From NCBI GenBank assembly GCA_039934035.1, contig JBDTMZ010000093.1, positions 1 to 64,000 of the forward strand: a DNA stretch of 64,000 nucleotides, in the 5' to 3' direction. The notes beneath the pieces are model-generated. The model was not told where the DNA came from. It saw only the letters and a program-made list of their open reading frames with translations, and searched no databases. Shown in pieces: positions 1-8,637 of the stretch (the first letter of the stretch is position 1; every line of letters starts with the position of its first letter). The position numbers were made by a program, and so were the translations under genes. This stretch comes from Solibacter sp039934035. GTDB taxonomy: Bacteria; Acidobacteriota; Terriglobia; Bryobacterales; Bryobacteraceae.

Positions 1-74
1 ACTCTTTCATTCGCTACTCCATGCCGGTTTATCCCGGCGCTATCCAGACGATCGTCTTTCGTCGTCTGTCCTCC

Positions 75-176
75 CCGCATCGAAAAGACAACAGGCCACA
101 CCAAACGATGAACTGTTCCACCAGGAATCCCGCATCGAAAGAGAACAGGCCACACAAAACGATGACCTGTTCCACC
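75..176 (-). repeat. Two tandem copies of an interspersed REP-like repeat
   Basis: Two near-identical units of about 48 bp lie at 75-123 and 130-176, a 55-bp period with a one-base indel in the arm. On the minus strand each reads GGTGGAACAG, then (G/T)TCATCGTTT, then TGTGGCCTGT, then a TCGATGCGG tail. The same core occurs on the plus strand at 37941-37975 and 61131-61166. This shows a dispersed family in intergenic DNA rather than a local repeat. Bases 1-195 contain nothing else I can support; the short reading frame there is just the repeat translated. Confidence 0.7.
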
Positions 177-195
177 ACAAGTCAGGCGGCCTACC

Positions 196-3060
196 CTACC
201 AGTTGAAGCGGAGTCCTAACTGCAACAGTCGCTGATCGCGCGTGCCGTTGGGGGCCAGCGTCGCGGGCGTGGTGATATTGCCGGCGGTATCCACTGACGC
301 CGTGGAATTCAGTCCGGTCACGTTCAGCCGGTTGCCCAGATTGGTAGTCTCCGCCAGAAACTCCACGCTCTTCTTTTCGGTAATCGGGAAGAGGCGCGAG
401 TACCGCGCATTGATCTCCGCCGCGTAGCCCGCGCGAATCGTGTTGCGGCCCACGTAAAGCGGGCGCTGAAACGCCGCGCCTTCGGTGGAATCACCGTTCA
501 GCACGCGATTGCTGCCCATGTTGAACAGGTCGCCGCTGGACGCCACAATCGAAAATGAAAGCACGTTGTGATTGATCAGATAGTTCGCCGTGGCATTGTC
601 CGCTTTGAAAACCGGCGCCATCACGCCGGTCATATTGAACACGTGACGCTTGTCGGTAAGGGAATTGCCCTTGTCACGGCGCCGGTTGGTGGGGTCGCTG
701 AGCAGGTTGGCGCCGGAATCGATATTGTTCTGTTCGGGAGCGTCGTCGATGGCGTGCGACCACGTGTAGGTGCCATACAGTTCGTAGCCGCGCGACAACT
801 GCTTGCGCAACGTCACGTTGAGCCCGTTGTAAGTGGAACTGCCCACCGATTCCGCGGAAGTAATATTGCCGAAGCCCGCGTACGTGCGCGCCGTGCCGAA
901 GATGGGACGGCCATCCGCCAGGAACGTGCCGCCGGGCACGACATTGATGTTGCGATAGACTGGCAGCCGCTTGCCCGCCGTGTAAAGATACGACGCCGTC
1001 AGCGCCACGGTCTGCGCCAGTTCCCGGGTGACCGAGAAATTGGCATTCATGGAGTAGAGATTGCCAAAGTCCGGCGAGATCGTGGTGATGTCGGTGCTGC
1101 CCGTGGTGCCGGCCGGAATGGACTTGAAAACGCCCGGATAGGACGGCGCCCAACTGGTAAGGGGCGTGGCGGACACGGTGAAAAACGCCGGATTCCCGTT
1201 GAACGAGAGCGCGCGGCGGTATTGATCCGTCTGCGGCGCGTCGTAGAAGATACCCGAACTGGCGCGGATCACGGTCTTCTGATCTTTGCCCAAACCCCAG
1301 GCGAGCCCGAGCCGCGGTCCGAAATTGTTCTTGTCGGTGCGGAAGTCGCGGGAGAAGGCGAACGGCGCGCTGGAATCGGCCTTCGGCATCTTATAGAGGT
1401 CGTAGCGCAGGCCATAGGTGACGGTCAGGTTGCGCGCCGGCTTCCAGGTGTCCTGGGCGAAGAAGTTAGTGAACAGCGAGTTGTATTCGAGCGACGGATT
1501 GCCCACAATCTGGCTGAAACTGGAGTAGCCCATGGGAGCCGCGCCCGAGACCGCCGAGTTATAGGCGGCGATGGTCGGGAAGTTGTACTGCGCGTAAGTG
1601 GCCTGCACCTGCGTGTCCCGCACCCCATGCGTGCTAAAACCAAATTTGAAGGCGTGCGTGCCACGTAGATAGCTGAAGTTATCGGCAATCTCTGGCGTGG
1701 TTTCCTGGTAAAGGAAGCCGGCGCCGGTGGGTCCGCCGAAATTGGCGATTCCCGTGACGTTGATCACCGGACCGGTGCCCGACGCGGCGAAGCGATCCTG
1801 TACCTGGCCGCGATACGCCACCTGTCCGCGCAGTTCATTCACCATGTGTTCGTTGACGATCGACACCAGTTGCACGGCGCCCACATGCGAACGATCCACG
1901 AAGTTATACGATTGCGACACCAGGTTCACTCCGCCGATGGTCGAGTTGTTGTACGGCGAATCGTTGGCGTGGTGCATGTAGCGCACCGAGAGGCGGTTCT
2001 TTTCATTGATCTGATAATCCGCCTTGCCCATATAGAAATAAACGCTCTGCCGGAACGGGATGGGATTGATGTAATCGGCAGGCAGGCCGAGGGCGGCGAT
2101 GTTGGCGGCGCTCACCGTGACGACATAGGGAAGATCGCGCTTCACGTGTTCGAAGGCGCCGAAGAAAAATAGTTTGTCCTTCACGATGCGGCCGCCGCCA
2201 TCCACGCTGTAAGAATCCACGTTGACCTGCGGCACCAAAGCGGTGGAGGCGAGCAGTTTGGGGCGCGCGCTGAAATCCGTGCGGCGGAACAGATAGGCGC
2301 CTTCGCCATGGTATTCGTTGGCGCCGCTCTTGGTCACGGTATTGAATACCGTGCCCACGGTGTTGCCGAATTCCGGCGCGAAGCCGTTGGACACCTGCTG
2401 CACTTCGGCTACATAGATATCGGACACCGGAATCAGGCGGATGCCGGCGCGATCGCTTTCCGTATTATTGCTGCCATCCAGCTGGTAGTTGATGCGCCCA
2501 TTGAAGCCGTTGGCATTGATCTTGCGCGGCACGCCGAATTCGGTGTTGGCGCGCCCGCTGACGTTGGGCTGAAACAGAATGAAGTTGTACGGATTGCGCG
2601 ACACCAGCGGCAGATTGCGCGTCATATTCTCGCTCAGCGTGCTGCCAAGATCGATGCGGCTCGGTTCCGTGACCGATGCCGATGCCGTCACGTCCACCAT
2701 CGTGGATGTGCCCGCGACTCCCATGGTGACATTCACCGTCGCGGTGGCGCCTACGCTCAGCGCCACCCCCGCGCGTTTGGAGGGCCCGAAGCCGGTAGCT
2801 TCCACCGAAATCTCGTAATTTCCCAGCGGCAGCACAGCGAAGCGGTAGAAGCCGCTCTCGTTGGTCTTCGTTCTCTGCTTAAATCCGGTGTCCAGATTGG
2901 TGATCTGCACGACGGCGCCCGCAATCGAAGCGTCCGCCGGGTCCGTCACGGTACCGGAGATTTCCCCGTTCATTGCCGCCGCCTGCCCGAACAGATTGGC
3001 TGCCAGCGCCAAGCCCAGAGCCAGCACGCAGGCACTTAAATTCCATGTATTTCGCATCAT
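196..3060 (-). CDS. TonB-dependent receptor with N-terminal carboxypeptidase-regulatory-like domain (Oar-like)
   Basis: Outer-membrane receptor of about 954 residues, predicted to import a large substrate using TonB energy; substrate unknown. A signal peptide ends near GQAAA. An Ig-like carboxypeptidase-regulatory domain follows (about residues 33-115, with GTVTDP and FYRFAVLPLGNYEISVEA). Next come a plug region (about 125-230, NGFNGRINYQLDGSN) and a long beta-barrel ending in the aromatic LRFNW. This architecture is very abundant in Acidobacteria. The start at 3060 was chosen because GGAGG lies 8 nt upstream; the longer frame to 3081 lacks that support, and an adjacent ATG at 3057 is also possible. 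No TonB partner genes are nearby. Confidence 0.9.
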   Translation of the reverse strand: MMRNTWNLSACVLALGLALAANLFGQAAAMNGEISGTVTDPADASIAGAVVQITNLDTGFKQRTKTNESGFYRFAVLPLGNYEISVEATGFGPSKRAGVALSVGATATVNVTMGVAGTSTMVDVTASASVTEPSRIDLGSTLSENMTRNLPLVSRNPYNFILFQPNVSGRANTEFGVPRKINANGFNGRINYQLDGSNNTESDRAGIRLIPVSDIYVAEVQQVSNGFAPEFGNTVGTVFNTVTKSGANEYHGEGAYLFRRTDFSARPKLLASTALVPQVNVDSYSVDGGGRIVKDKLFFFGAFEHVKRDLPYVVTVSAANIAALGLPADYINPIPFRQSVYFYMGKADYQINEKNRLSVRYMHHANDSPYNNSTIGGVNLVSQSYNFVDRSHVGAVQLVSIVNEHMVNELRGQVAYRGQVQDRFAASGTGPVINVTGIANFGGPTGAGFLYQETTPEIADNFSYLRGTHAFKFGFSTHGVRDTQVQATYAQYNFPTIAAYNSAVSGAAPMGYSSFSQIVGNPSLEYNSLFTNFFAQDTWKPARNLTVTYGLRYDLYKMPKADSSAPFAFSRDFRTDKNNFGPRLGLAWGLGKDQKTVIRASSGIFYDAPQTDQYRRALSFNGNPAFFTVSATPLTSWAPSYPGVFKSIPAGTTGSTDITTISPDFGNLYSMNANFSVTRELAQTVALTASYLYTAGKRLPVYRNINVVPGGTFLADGRPIFGTARTYAGFGNITSAESVGSSTYNGLNVTLRKQLSRGYELYGTYTWSHAIDDAPEQNNIDSGANLLSDPTNRRRDKGNSLTDKRHVFNMTGVMAPVFKADNATANYLINHNVLSFSIVASSGDLFNMGSNRVLNGDSTEGAAFQRPLYVGRNTIRAGYAAEINARYSRLFPITEKKSVEFLAETTNLGNRLNVTGLNSTASVDTAGNITTPATLAPNGTRDQRLLQLGLRFNW

Positions 3061-3159
3061 TCTTCTTCCCTCCGGGCACATCCATGTGAACGGCCCGTTC
3101 GATCGCAGGTCGTAGGGCGAATCCGCCCCACGGTTATGACGTAATTGGTTGTATAGATG

Positions 3160-4386
3160 TCACCCATGACGGGCAGGTTGCAGGTGGTTTACCTTCCGTA
3201 ATTCGGGAAAAAGCCGGCTCCATAATCCCACAATCAGGATTGTCCCTACTCCCCCGATCACCACGGCGGGCACCGCCCCAAACCACGCCGCCGTGAGGCC
3301 CGATTCGAATTGCCCTACCTCGTTCGACGCCCCAATGAACATCGAATTAACGGCGCTCACGCGGCCGCGCATCTCATCTGGTGTGTTGAGCTGCACCAGG
3401 GTATGCCGCACCACCACGCTCACCATGTCGCAGGCGCCCATCGCCACCAGTACGACGACACTCAGCAACAGGTTGCGCGAGAGGCCAAAGACCACCGTGA
3501 GCGCGCCGAAGCCCCCGACGCACCACAACATAATGGCGCCGGCGTGCTTGGTCAGCGGGCGATGCGCCAGAACCAGCGCCGTGATCACCGCGCCGGTGCC
3601 CGGAGCGCCGCGCAGCAGCCCGAGGCCTTCCGCGCCCACGCCGAGGATATCCTTCGCATACACCGGCAGCAGGGCCACGGCGCCGCCCAACAACACCGCG
3701 AACATATCGAGCGACATCGCGCCGAGAGTTAACTTGGCACGCCACAGGTAGCGCATGCCTTCCAGCAGAACCGCCGCTTTCATTACGATGCGCGCGCGCT
3801 GCACAGCCGCGACGCGAATCCGCGCCATCATCACCGCCGCGCACAGGCAGGTCACTGCGCTCGCCGCGTAGACCGGCGAGGCGCTGCCCGTGAACCCGTA
3901 AATCGCGCCGCCGATCATCGGTCCCGCGATCATCGATCCCTGGAAGACGCCGGAGCCCAACGCCACCGCGTTCGGGAAGACATCTGGCGGCACCACCAGC
4001 GGCAGAAATGCCTGCGAGGCCGGGGCATTGAAAGCGCGTACCATGCCGTTCAGAACCAGCGCCCCGTACACCGGCCACACCGAAGTCGGCCCGCGTAAGG
4101 ATAGTGCCAGAAGGAGCGCGGATATTCCCGCAAACGAGAGATAGCAGCATTGCAGGATGCGCTGGCGCGGGTAGCGGTCGGCCGTCTGGCCCGAGACTAG
4201 GAACAGGAGCATGCCGGGCAGGAACTGCGCCAGTCCCACCAGGCCGAGATCGAGAGCGCGGTGGGTCAGCGCGTAAATCTGCCAGCCAACGGCCACGGCT
4301 TGCATCTCGCTGGCCGCCGTCACCAGCACGCGCGCAGTCATGTAGTAGCGGAAGTTGCGGTAGCCGAAGGCGGCACGGCCACTCAT
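3160..4386 (-). CDS. MFS transporter (MFS_3/EntS-like exporter)
   Basis: Inner-membrane major facilitator protein of about 408 residues with some 11-12 hydrophobic segments. Recognisable blocks are GWQIYALTH in the first helix region, SGQTADRYPRQRI (the loop 2-3 MFS signature) and a repeated gate region near RGRVSAVNSMF. The subfamily resembles EntS-like exporters of siderophores or drugs; no substrate can be assigned. The frame extends upstream to 4542, but that leader is Arg-rich and not MFS-like, so the ATG at 4386 (MSGRAAFGYRNFRYY) was chosen; no good ribosome site is seen at either. It follows the thioesterase and GH42 genes on the same strand. Confidence 0.85.
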   Translation of the reverse strand: MSGRAAFGYRNFRYYMTARVLVTAASEMQAVAVGWQIYALTHRALDLGLVGLAQFLPGMLLFLVSGQTADRYPRQRILQCCYLSFAGISALLLALSLRGPTSVWPVYGALVLNGMVRAFNAPASQAFLPLVVPPDVFPNAVALGSGVFQGSMIAGPMIGGAIYGFTGSASPVYAASAVTCLCAAVMMARIRVAAVQRARIVMKAAVLLEGMRYLWRAKLTLGAMSLDMFAVLLGGAVALLPVYAKDILGVGAEGLGLLRGAPGTGAVITALVLAHRPLTKHAGAIMLWCVGGFGALTVVFGLSRNLLLSVVVLVAMGACDMVSVVVRHTLVQLNTPDEMRGRVSAVNSMFIGASNEVGQFESGLTAAWFGAVPAVVIGGVGTILIVGLWSRLFPELRKVNHLQPARHG

Positions 4387-4560
4387 TGAGCTGTGGTCCG
4401 CGGATGAAGGTTCAATCGAGTCAATTCTCTTATGATACGTTGCGCGGCGTTTACCCTTCGCCTTGGTGACCGGGGCGGCGTTTCGGAGCGAACCCCAATC
4501 CCACATCCGGGCAGACTTGGCTTGCGCGCGAGGCCCCGCCATCCGTACTGCGCCTCCAGC

Positions 4561-4956
4561 CTACACGGAAAAAGCCGCACGCACCGCGGGGCTGACCTGC
4601 GTAGGACGGCCGGTGACCGCATCCACCGGACACCAGATGGTCAGCGCCTTAGACAGCAGCACCCCGTCGCTGGAGCGCAAGATTTCCGTGAAGCGCTCGA
4701 AACGCAGGCGCGAGGCGGAGCCCACCCAGGTGCGCACCCGCAGCACATCGCCGGGGAGCGCCGGCTGCTTGTAATCGATTTCGTGGCGCACCACCACCCA
4801 CAGCAAGTTGCGCTGGTCTTCCTGGGAAGCCGCCGCGCGCCAGTGCGCCACGGCGATATCCTGCACCCAGCGCAGGTAGACCAGATTGTTGACGTGCCCC
4901 ATGCGGTCGATATCCGCGGGCTTCACCTCAATGTTGAGTTCGAAGGCGTCAGTCAC
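4561..4956 (-). CDS. Acyl-CoA thioesterase, hotdog fold (YbgC/4HBT family)
   Basis: A 131-residue cytoplasmic thioesterase predicted to hydrolyse acyl-CoA esters. The family motif is clear near the N-terminus: DIDRMGHVNNLVYLRWVQD, with the catalytic-type Asp in the D-x-x-G-H-V-N-N block. Length is typical for single-domain 4HBT proteins. Its start overlaps the end of the upstream GH42 gene by 8 nt, so the two are probably co-transcribed. Substrate chain length cannot be read from sequence. Confidence 0.87.
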   Translation of the reverse strand: MTDAFELNIEVKPADIDRMGHVNNLVYLRWVQDIAVAHWRAAASQEDQRNLLWVVVRHEIDYKQPALPGDVLRVRTWVGSASRLRFERFTEILRSSDGVLLSKALTIWCPVDAVTGRPTQVSPAVRAAFSV

Positions 4957-7042
4957 GCCACACCGCCACTCCGCCGGGCACCACGCTGCGCGTGCCGAGC
5001 AGCACGGTGGCGCCGGGCCGCGCGGGAATCGCCTGCGCCGTCGAGGTGAAATTGGTGGCCACCCAGAAGCCGTCGCGCCAGTCCACCAGGAAGTCCGATT
5101 TCAGCGCCGCGGGAGCCGCTCCCGACGCCGTATAGACTTTGCGCAGCAGGGCCGCCTCCAGATCGCCGGAGAGCGTATCGACTCCGATATACGTCACACT
5201 GCCCTTGCCAAGCTTGCGGGTGACCGCCGCGGCCTTCCCGGTATAGAATTGATCGCTGTACGTGGCGAGCGTCGTCGTGCCCGCCTGCGGTTCCAGCACA
5301 TCGGCCCAACTGCCCCATGCGTAGCGCAGGCCCTCCGCCGTGACGTGGCCCTCGATGTTGCCGGGCAGCAGATCGTAAAACGGCAGTTTGGCGCCGATGA
5401 GGCCGTACAGTTTCTCCACCCAGAGGGTCTCGGGAAATTGGCCGCGGCGATCCTTCTGGCCGCTCCGCGCGGTCAGCACGAGATGGCCGCCATTCTCCGC
5501 GTAGGCCTTCCACCGGCCCACCAGCGCATCGTCGATCAACTGATAGGCCGGCGCCACCACGAACGGATACGCGTTCAGGTCGCGATCTTCAGACACTACA
5601 TCGACAGGCGCCATCATGCTCTTGAGGCCGCGGTAATACTTCATCCAGTGCGCCACCGTGTCCCAGCGCGTGGTCTGCTTGTGAATGTCGATGTCCCAGC
5701 GGTTGTCGAAGCTGATCAGGAAGGCGGTGCGGCGTTTGGCGTACGCGGCGGGTTCCTTGGCGTCGGCCTTATATTGAGCGCGCAGCTTGACGACGTCGGC
5801 CATCGCCTGTGCATACTCGCGGCCGCCCTGCGACAATGTGACGCCATCGGTCTCCACCAGCCCTTTGTGATACTGCTCGTTGCCGATCAGCGGCTGCCGG
5901 TAGCGGTAGGTCGCGACCATGCGCGCGCCGGCGGCGAAGGCCCTCAGAATCCACATACGGATCGCGCCGGGCTGCGGCCACGGATTGACGGCGCCCCAAT
6001 TCACCTGCCCCGGCTGCAACTCCATCAAGCCGGAGAGCCCGTTCACCGGGCGCATGAAATCGTGCATGAAACTCTGGATCGCCCCGTTGCCCAGGCGGAA
6101 GCCCAGCGGACCGTTTTCCGGGAACACGTCGCCGTGCACGGGGTAGTGCGTCCACGTCAGTACATCGAGATCTTTGGCGGAGAGCAGCGGATTCACATCG
6201 CCGTGCATGGCCATGAAGTTGGTGGTGATCCACTGGCCGCTGCCATGCTGGCGCAGCAGCCCGGCCTGCAGGCGCAAATAATCGGACGCCTCTTCGGCGA
6301 ACCAGCGCGCGAAATCGAGCTGCGCATGCGGATTGGGCAGGGCCGGATGCTCCAGCTGATTGGGAATTTCGATCTGGTCGAAATTTTGATACACCATGCT
6401 CCAGAACGCGGTGCCCCAATCGGCATTCAGGCGTTCGATGCTGCCGTAGCGGGTGCGCAGCCAGGCGCGGAAACGCTGGGTGGCGGCCGGCGAGTAGGAA
6501 TATTGCTTCTCGTAATGGCTGAGTTCGTTATCGAGCTGCCAGCCCCACACTCGCTTGTCATTGCCGAATCTGCGCGCGAGTTCCGTGATGATTTTGGTGG
6601 CGTACTCGCGGTAGACTGGCGAACTCCAGTCGCCCTGCGTGCGGCCGCCGTGATTCATGCGGCGTCCCGTAGCGTCCACCATCAGAGTCTCGGGATGCTG
6701 GCGAGAGAGCCAGATTGGAGGCGTGGCGGTGGGCGTGCACAGAATCACTTTGAGGCCGTTCTGCGCGGCGAGAGCGACGTTCTTTTCCAGCCAGTCGAAT
6801 TGATATTTGCCTTCTTCCGGCTCCATGAACGCCCAGGCGAACTCGCCCATGTGGACGAATTCCATGCCCATCTTTTTGATATTGGCCATGTCGCGCGGCC
6901 ATTGCGCTTCGGGCCAGGCTTCCGGATAGTAGTAGGCGCCGATCGTCATCAGGTCCGCCCGCGGGAACCAATCGGGCGCGGCCGCCGGAGTCGCGGTGGA
7001 GAGGAGGAGGGCAAGGGCGAACGGGCCGCACAGGCGTTTCAT
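4949..7042 (-). CDS. Secreted GH42 beta-galactosidase
   Basis: Glycoside hydrolase family 42 enzyme, 697 residues, cleaving terminal beta-D-galactose. A hydrophobic signal peptide (residues 1-22, ending TPAAA) precedes the TIM barrel, which starts IGAYYYPEAWPEAQWPRD. The acid/base Glu is E173 in WQLDNELSHYEKQ. The nucleophile is probably E341 in GLMELQPGQVNWG. A trimerisation/C-terminal region follows. The frame is open to 7414, but residues before 7042 are Arg-rich and unlike the family, and MKRLCGPF gives a normal leader. Most characterised GH42 enzymes lack a leader, so export to periplasm or outside suggests use of galactosides before uptake. Overlaps the thioesterase gene by 8 nt. Confidence 0.9.
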   Translation of the reverse strand: MKRLCGPFALALLLSTATPAAAPDWFPRADLMTIGAYYYPEAWPEAQWPRDMANIKKMGMEFVHMGEFAWAFMEPEEGKYQFDWLEKNVALAAQNGLKVILCTPTATPPIWLSRQHPETLMVDATGRRMNHGGRTQGDWSSPVYREYATKIITELARRFGNDKRVWGWQLDNELSHYEKQYSYSPAATQRFRAWLRTRYGSIERLNADWGTAFWSMVYQNFDQIEIPNQLEHPALPNPHAQLDFARWFAEEASDYLRLQAGLLRQHGSGQWITTNFMAMHGDVNPLLSAKDLDVLTWTHYPVHGDVFPENGPLGFRLGNGAIQSFMHDFMRPVNGLSGLMELQPGQVNWGAVNPWPQPGAIRMWILRAFAAGARMVATYRYRQPLIGNEQYHKGLVETDGVTLSQGGREYAQAMADVVKLRAQYKADAKEPAAYAKRRTAFLISFDNRWDIDIHKQTTRWDTVAHWMKYYRGLKSMMAPVDVVSEDRDLNAYPFVVAPAYQLIDDALVGRWKAYAENGGHLVLTARSGQKDRRGQFPETLWVEKLYGLIGAKLPFYDLLPGNIEGHVTAEGLRYAWGSWADVLEPQAGTTTLATYSDQFYTGKAAAVTRKLGKGSVTYIGVDTLSGDLEAALLRKVYTASGAAPAALKSDFLVDWRDGFWVATNFTSTAQAIPARPGATVLLGTRSVVPGGVAVWRD

Positions 7043-7163
7043 GCCCTTGATTGTCGGTGGTCTCACGATATGGCGCAAGCCGGAGCATGAGCGTCTCCGC
7101 GGATCCCACTTCCGTCTTGGCCGCCAGAATCGTTGAAGCGGCTTTGCTAACGGCTGACTTGCG

Positions 7164-7256
7164 AGTGGCGCATTTTTCGGACGGAGCACTCCACCTTCGG
7201 CGGAACGACTATTCGTCAACTTGGAATCGCAGAGGCAAGCGTGTTTACGGGGAGTG
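7164..7256 (+). repeat. Left copy of a diverged direct repeat flanking the TIGR03435 gene
   Basis: This about 93-bp stretch shares scattered blocks with 8318-8410: AGTGGCGC at the left end, CGACT, GTCAACTTGGA, GCA-GGCA and GGGGAGT, in the same order and with near-equal spacing. The best block is GTCAACTTGGA, identical in both. The pair brackets the TIGR03435 gene. Confidence 0.45.
7221..7249 (+). promoter_or_regulatory. Putative sigma-70 promoter upstream of TIGR03435 gene
   Basis: TTGGAA (7221-7226) and TTTACG (7244-7249) are separated by exactly 17 nt. The corresponding place in the right-hand repeat reads TTGGAT (8372-8377), 18 nt, TATAGG (8396-8401). Conservation of both hexamers between diverged copies supports promoter function. 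The start of the gene is about 180 nt downstream, implying a long leader if this site is used. Confidence 0.35.
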
Positions 7257-7359
7257 ATCCGGTCCGATAGCCCTAAAAGAGATGGCCTTTCTCCGAGTGG
7301 CGTGATACGACCAGAGCAGTTGCGGGATGGGCGCAATCGTAGAGTGTTCCGGTACCGGC

Positions 7360-7381
7360 CTGTATCGATACGCCGATACAG
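7360..7381. promoter_or_regulatory. Perfect 8-bp inverted repeat, possible operator
   Basis: CTGTATCG (7360-7367) and CGATACAG (7374-7381) form a perfect dyad with a 6-nt spacer, 46 nt before the TIGR03435 start codon. The size and symmetry suit a dimeric regulator site. No regulator is encoded next to it, so the assignment is a guess. Confidence 0.35.
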
Positions 7382-7427
7382 CTCTGGAAGGCCAATAAAA
7401 TTGCCCTTAACCACCGTTCATAGGATC

Positions 7428-8165
7428 ATGGTGCTGATGCTGCGGTTCCTGAGCGTCGTACTTTTGGCGGCGAGCGCGCAGGCGCAGCCTGCATTCGATG
7501 TCGCCTCGATCAAACCAAGCGATCGCAACCTCACTGTGCCCTACCGGCTCGGCCCGGATGTCCTGAGCACCGAGGGCACACTCATGCACTTGGTGATGAT
7601 GGCCTACAGCGTGGAATCCGCGCAGGTTGTGGGTGGGCCGCCGTGGGCGCAGTCTCAGTTCTTCAACGTGCAAGCGAAGACCGCCGGTCCCGCGACAGCC
7701 GCTCAGCTAAGAGTTATGCTGCAGGTGCTGCTCGCCGACCGCTTCCATCTTGTGCTGCGGCGGGATACTCGAATGATGTCCGGCTATGCGTTGATCGTCG
7801 ACAAGAACGGCCCGAAACTGCCGGCCCCGAAAACAGACGTGCCGCCGGGCAGTACGGGAGTCCTGCAAATGGGGGGCGGCGAAATCTGGGCGCGCGGCAG
7901 TACGCTTGATCATTTTGCTCACGGACTTTGGCTAGAACTTCAGATGCCGGTAGTGAATCAGACTCGCATCGAAGGCAATTACGACTTCAGTATGCACTTC
8001 GAAGAAGGTAATCACGAATTGTCCGACGATTCGGGGCCGCCCTCGTCGAAGTCGGTAGGGTCGATTTTCACTGCGGTTCGCGAAATCGGTCTGAAGCTCG
8101 AAGCGCGCAAGCTGCCGATCGAGATTCTGGTGATTGAGAAGGCCGAACATCCAACCGAGAACTGA
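7428..8165 (+). CDS. TIGR03435 family protein
   Basis: A 245-residue exported protein of the TIGR03435 family, expanded in soil acidobacteria; function unknown. A signal peptide (residues 1-19, ending ASAQA) is followed by the family hallmark FDVASIKPS. Other features are a central LLADRFHLVLRRDTR block, YALIVDKNGPKL, and the C-terminal LKLEARKLPIEILVIEKAEHPTEN with the usual ending of the family. The ATG at 7428 was chosen because it gives the signal peptide directly and has AGGA just upstream; the frame is open back to 7221. Diverged direct repeats flank the gene. Confidence 0.85.
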   Translation: MVLMLRFLSVVLLAASAQAQPAFDVASIKPSDRNLTVPYRLGPDVLSTEGTLMHLVMMAYSVESAQVVGGPPWAQSQFFNVQAKTAGPATAAQLRVMLQVLLADRFHLVLRRDTRMMSGYALIVDKNGPKLPAPKTDVPPGSTGVLQMGGGEIWARGSTLDHFAHGLWLELQMPVVNQTRIEGNYDFSMHFEEGNHELSDDSGPPSSKSVGSIFTAVREIGLKLEARKLPIEILVIEKAEHPTEN

Positions 8166-8317
8166 GCCTGACGCCGGCGCACCTATTGACCGCAGCCATG
8201 CTCCTTCGTGGCCCGCGAACATCGTCAGGCCTCGTTTTCCTATCGCCGGGCGCTTTCTACCGCAAGGCAAGATGATGCTTTCGGATGCGCTGAGCGGATG
8301 ACCCGGAGCTTTCCCCC

Positions 8318-8410
8318 AGTGGCGCGTGAGACGCCCAGGGCACTTCAGTGATATGGCGACTTTCGGTCAACTTGGATTGGCCAGACGCAGGCACGTATAG
8401 GGGAGTATCG
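8318..8410 (+). repeat. Right copy of the diverged repeat flanking TIGR03435
   Basis: Partner of 7164-7256, including AGTGGCGC, GTCAACTTGGA and GGGGAGTAT. The promoter-like pair inside it (TTGGAT, 18 nt, TATAGG) points rightwards into the 3' end of hicA on the opposite strand. It therefore has no obvious gene to serve and may be the relic of a second tandem gene copy. Confidence 0.45.
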
Positions 8411-8412
8411 CT

Positions 8413-8637
8413 TTATAGAAGTTCCGTGAGTTGCTCGACCGACATTCGGCAATCCCGAAGGATTTTGTTCAGGAGGCCGGGGCCGATGATTTCGCCTGAG
8501 TGCGCGGGCACGACCGTGCTTCGGCCATCTTCATGGCGCAGGAAGTGGTGACTGCCCTTGACACGAAGAGCTCGAAATCCCGCCTTCGCGAGCGCTGCAA
8601 GGAGGTCGGAGCCAGTGATGCGCGGCGCCCGGCTCAT
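8413..8637 (-). CDS. hicA: HicA-type mRNA interferase toxin
   Basis: A 74-residue HicA/YcfA-family toxin, predicted to cut or bind mRNA through a small double-stranded-RNA-binding fold. The catalytic His sits in the KGSHHFLRH block, followed by VPAHSGEIIGPGLLNKILRD, the typical second half. The ATG at 8637 overlaps the hicB stop (ATGA), giving the antitoxin-first order. That order is reversed from the classical hicA-hicB layout but common. The frame extending upstream to 8709 is only shadow of hicB. Confidence 0.88.
   Translation of the reverse strand: MSRAPRITGSDLLAALAKAGFRALRVKGSHHFLRHEDGRSTVVPAHSGEIIGPGLLNKILRDCRMSVEQLTELL

Larger units (their letters stand above)
7043..7427. other. Divergent intergenic region between GH42 and TIGR03435 genes
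   Basis: A 385-bp gap between divergently transcribed genes. It contains a diverged direct-repeat unit, a promoter-like sequence and an inverted repeat (listed separately). No coding sequence can be supported. Confidence 0.6.

Noticed and set aside
568..1668. Plus-strand frame of 366 codons opposite the TonB receptor
   Set aside because: Arg-rich antisense shadow with no recognisable motif.
4886..7090. Long open frame (734 codons) on the plus strand opposite the GH42 gene
   Set aside because: It is antisense to a clear GH42 gene in GC-rich DNA, is rich in Arg/His/Gly, and has no domain or ribosome site; a composition artefact.
8199..8230. Fifth copy of the interspersed repeat (CCATGCTCCTTCGTGGCCCG)
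   Set aside because: Only partial similarity to the core; mentioned as possible but not annotated.
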